DNA of 6,943 bases, from contig CAIQJD010000772.1 in assembly GCA_903872005.1 (NCBI GenBank), forward strand, positions 1-6,943, written 5' to 3'. The stretch comes from an uncultured bacterium (GTDB lineage: Bacteria > Chloroflexota > Anaerolineae > JACIWP01). The notes below the pieces were generated by a model. That model was not told the origin of the DNA. It was given only the letters and a program-made list of their open reading frames with translations, and did no database searches. The position numbers were made by a program, and so were the translations under genes. Positions 5,504 through 6,943 of the stretch are shown here, one piece after another (positions within the stretch are counted from its first letter, which is position 1; each line of letters opens with the position of its first letter).

Positions 5504-6064
5504 ATGAAGGTGTCTCTGGGATCCAAGATGTGCCTGTACCCATCACTCACGGTTCTGGTCGGAGCATTGCTGAACGACCGGCCGAACTACATCACCATCG
5601 CACACGTCGGAATCTTGGACTTCAGCACCATTTCCCTGGGGATCAACCGGTCGCACTTCACCAACGCCGGCATTCAGGCACATGGAACCTTCAGCATCAA
5701 CATACCGTCTGAGACGATGGTCATGGAGACCGACTACTGCGGGATGGTGTCTGGCCGCAACGTAGACAAGTCGGCCCTCTTCGAGCATTTCTACGGGAAG
5801 CTGAACACCGCGCCCATGATTCGCGGTTGTCCCTTGAACATGGAATGCCGGCTGGTGCAGACCGTCTCCATGCCGCGTCACGATGTCTTCATTGGCGAAG
5901 TAGTCGAAACCTATTGCGACGAAGCATGCATCACCGGCGGCGCAATAGACTACACCAAGCTCCAACCCATCCTCTTCACCATGGCTGACCGCAGCTACTG
6001 GAGACTGGGCGAGCGCCTCGCCGCGGCCTGGAGCATCGGCAAAGAATTCCGCCCGAAGGGATAG
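5504..6064 (+). CDS. Flavin reductase family protein (FMN split-barrel)
   Basis: This 186-residue protein begins MKVSLGSKMCLYPSLTVLVG, with the opening strand of flavoredoxin-type flavin reductases. ITIAHVGILDFSTISLGIN (30-48) is the FMN-binding strand-loop that replaces the usual TAAW-type motif. HFTNAGI (51-57) and FSINIPS (63-69) follow, as expected for the split barrel. Such proteins bind FMN and pass electrons from NAD(P)H or another donor to flavins or metal ions. Six cysteines (10, 79, 109, 115, 138, 142) are more than needed for flavin binding. GCCGGC is sparse here (two copies by eye) and the base composition looks less GC-extreme than in the neighbours, a weak hint of different ancestry. 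Start: ATG 5504 with GAAGGGG at 5491-5497. The following phosphoesterase starts 5 nt after the stop, so the two are probably co-translated. Confidence 0.9.
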   Translation: MKVSLGSKMCLYPSLTVLVGALLNDRPNYITIAHVGILDFSTISLGINRSHFTNAGIQAHGTFSINIPSETMVMETDYCGMVSGRNVDKSALFEHFYGKLNTAPMIRGCPLNMECRLVQTVSMPRHDVFIGEVVETYCDEACITGGAIDYTKLQPILFTMADRSYWRLGERLAAAWSIGKEFRPKG

Positions 6065-6069
6065 ATCGT

Positions 6070-6943
6070 TTGGAAACGCACCCATCGCAGCCCAGCCGGC
6101 CGGCGCCGGCTGTCCCCTGCCTGGCGGTCTTGGCCGACATTCACGGTCATCTGCCGGCGCTCGACGCCGTCCTCAATGACGCCATCACGTTTGCTCCTGA
6201 CGCAATCCTGGCCGCCGGCGATCTGGTCGCCGGCGGCCCTTTCCCCACCGAAACCCTGGCACGCCTGCGGGCCGCCGACTGCCTCGTCATCCGCGGCAAC
6301 GCCGAAGACTACATCGCGCCGGCCAACGGCGGCGCGCCGCCCTCGCGAACACGCCGGCAGTGGGCCGTGGCCCGCTGGGCCTACGACCACCTCGACGCCC
6401 GCGACCGCGCCTATCTGGCCGGCTTGCCGGCGCAGGCCATCATCCGCCTTCCAGGAACTGCGCCCATCCGCATGGTGCATGGCTCCCCGCGTTCACCCAA
6501 CGAAGGTCTCGTCCCAGATGCCAACCCCGTGTTGATGCGCCTCTTCCAACATCAAGGGCTGCTGCACGCCGGCAACGGAAAGCGCCCCCTGCGCGACACG
6601 CTTGCTGAGATTGAAGAAGACGTCCTGATTTGCGCCCATACTCACGTCCCCTGGACGCAGGAAGAAGCCGGCCGGCTCGCCCTCAATCCCGGCGCGCTGG
6701 GCGGCAGCCTGCATCGCGATCCTTTCGCCTGGTATGCGCTCCTCACCTGGGACGGCCGGCGCTGGCGCGTCCAACATCGCGCGGTACCCTATGACCTTTC
6801 GGCCCTGCGCGCCGCTTTCTTGGAGCGCGGCCTGCTGTCTGCCGGCGGCCCCCTCGCCCGCGCCTTCCTCCTCGGCTCCGAAACCGGCGAGAACGTGGGC
6901 TGGCGCTTCGTCCGCCATGCGGCCGCCTTGGCGCGCGCCGCCG
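6070..6943 (+). CDS. Metallophosphoesterase, YfcE/calcineurin-like (3' partial)
   Basis: An uninterrupted frame of 291 codons runs off the right edge. It carries the metallophosphoesterase metal-ligand series in order: DIHGH (Asp23, His25), AAGDLVAGG (Asp51), RGNAED (Asn77), VHGSP (His137) and AHTHVPW (His190, His192), followed by NPGALGG (206-212). This matches the single-domain phosphodiesterase/phosphatase family (YfcE- or MJ0936-like) that uses two divalent metals; the substrate cannot be told. The start is TTG at 6070: GAAGGGA (6055-6061) sits 8 nt upstream, overlapping the end of the flavin reductase gene, and no ATG precedes the DIHGH strand. The leader (LETHPSQPSRPAPAVP) is Pro-rich and probably disordered. 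The C-terminal segment after about residue 225 is likely an accessory region cut by the window. Confidence 0.92.
   Translation, partial: METHPSQPSRPAPAVPCLAVLADIHGHLPALDAVLNDAITFAPDAILAAGDLVAGGPFPTETLARLRAADCLVIRGNAEDYIAPANGGAPPSRTRRQWAVARWAYDHLDARDRAYLAGLPAQAIIRLPGTAPIRMVHGSPRSPNEGLVPDANPVLMRLFQHQGLLHAGNGKRPLRDTLAEIEEDVLICAHTHVPWTQEEAGRLALNPGALGGSLHRDPFAWYALLTWDGRRWRVQHRAVPYDLSALRAAFLERGLLSAGGPLARAFLLGSETGENVGWRFVRHAAALARAA

Noticed and set aside
6176..6608. Short + strand frames in other phases within the phosphoesterase
   Set aside because: They are Pro/Arg/Ser/Ala-rich shadows; the phase starting at 6070 carries all phosphoesterase metal ligands and stays open to the edge.

Overview
The window looks like chromosomal DNA from a high-GC bacterium, most likely a member of the Chloroflexota (Anaerolineae/Caldilineae-like). 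This rests on three things: the Thr/Pro-rich linker in a secreted lipoprotein, the protein repertoire, and a strong excess of the hexamer GCCGGC (about fifty copies by eye). No rRNA, tRNA, CRISPR, insertion sequence or phage gene is visible. Gene density is normal and every gap is under 250 bases.

Left block (2-1370, + strand): the end of a MerR-family regulator with a very cysteine-rich C-terminus, a GcvH-like lipoyl-domain protein whose lipoyl-lysine motif is ESGK, and an OsmC-like protein. The OsmC-like frame is broken by a single in-frame TGA at 1089-1091. That TGA sits exactly where the family has its first catalytic cysteine. A perfect 6-bp stem capped by the tetraloop GGTC begins 14 nt after it, at a spacing and with a loop typical of bacterial SECIS elements. 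I read 939-1370 as one 143-residue selenoprotein, with Sec at position 51 and the partner Cys at 113. This is the main finding. The three genes lie close together on one strand and suggest a thiol/selenol/lipoyl redox or sulfur-handling module.

Middle block (1325-2838, - strand): butyrate kinase followed by a stand-alone CheY-like receiver protein. The receiver gene converges on the selenoprotein gene and overlaps its 3' end by 46 bp. The 216-bp gap at 2839-3054 carries divergent sigma-70-like promoters: a good one for the + strand (TGGACA-17-TATAAT) and a weaker one for butyrate kinase.

Right block (3055-6943, + strand): a secreted M23 zinc metallopeptidase, translationally coupled (ATGA) to a Thr/Pro-linker lipoprotein with a TolB/PD40-like propeller. 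After these come a four-helix membrane protein, a flavin-reductase (FMN split-barrel) protein, and the 5' 291 codons of a metallophosphoesterase that runs off the window. The last starts at TTG, placed by a good Shine-Dalgarno.
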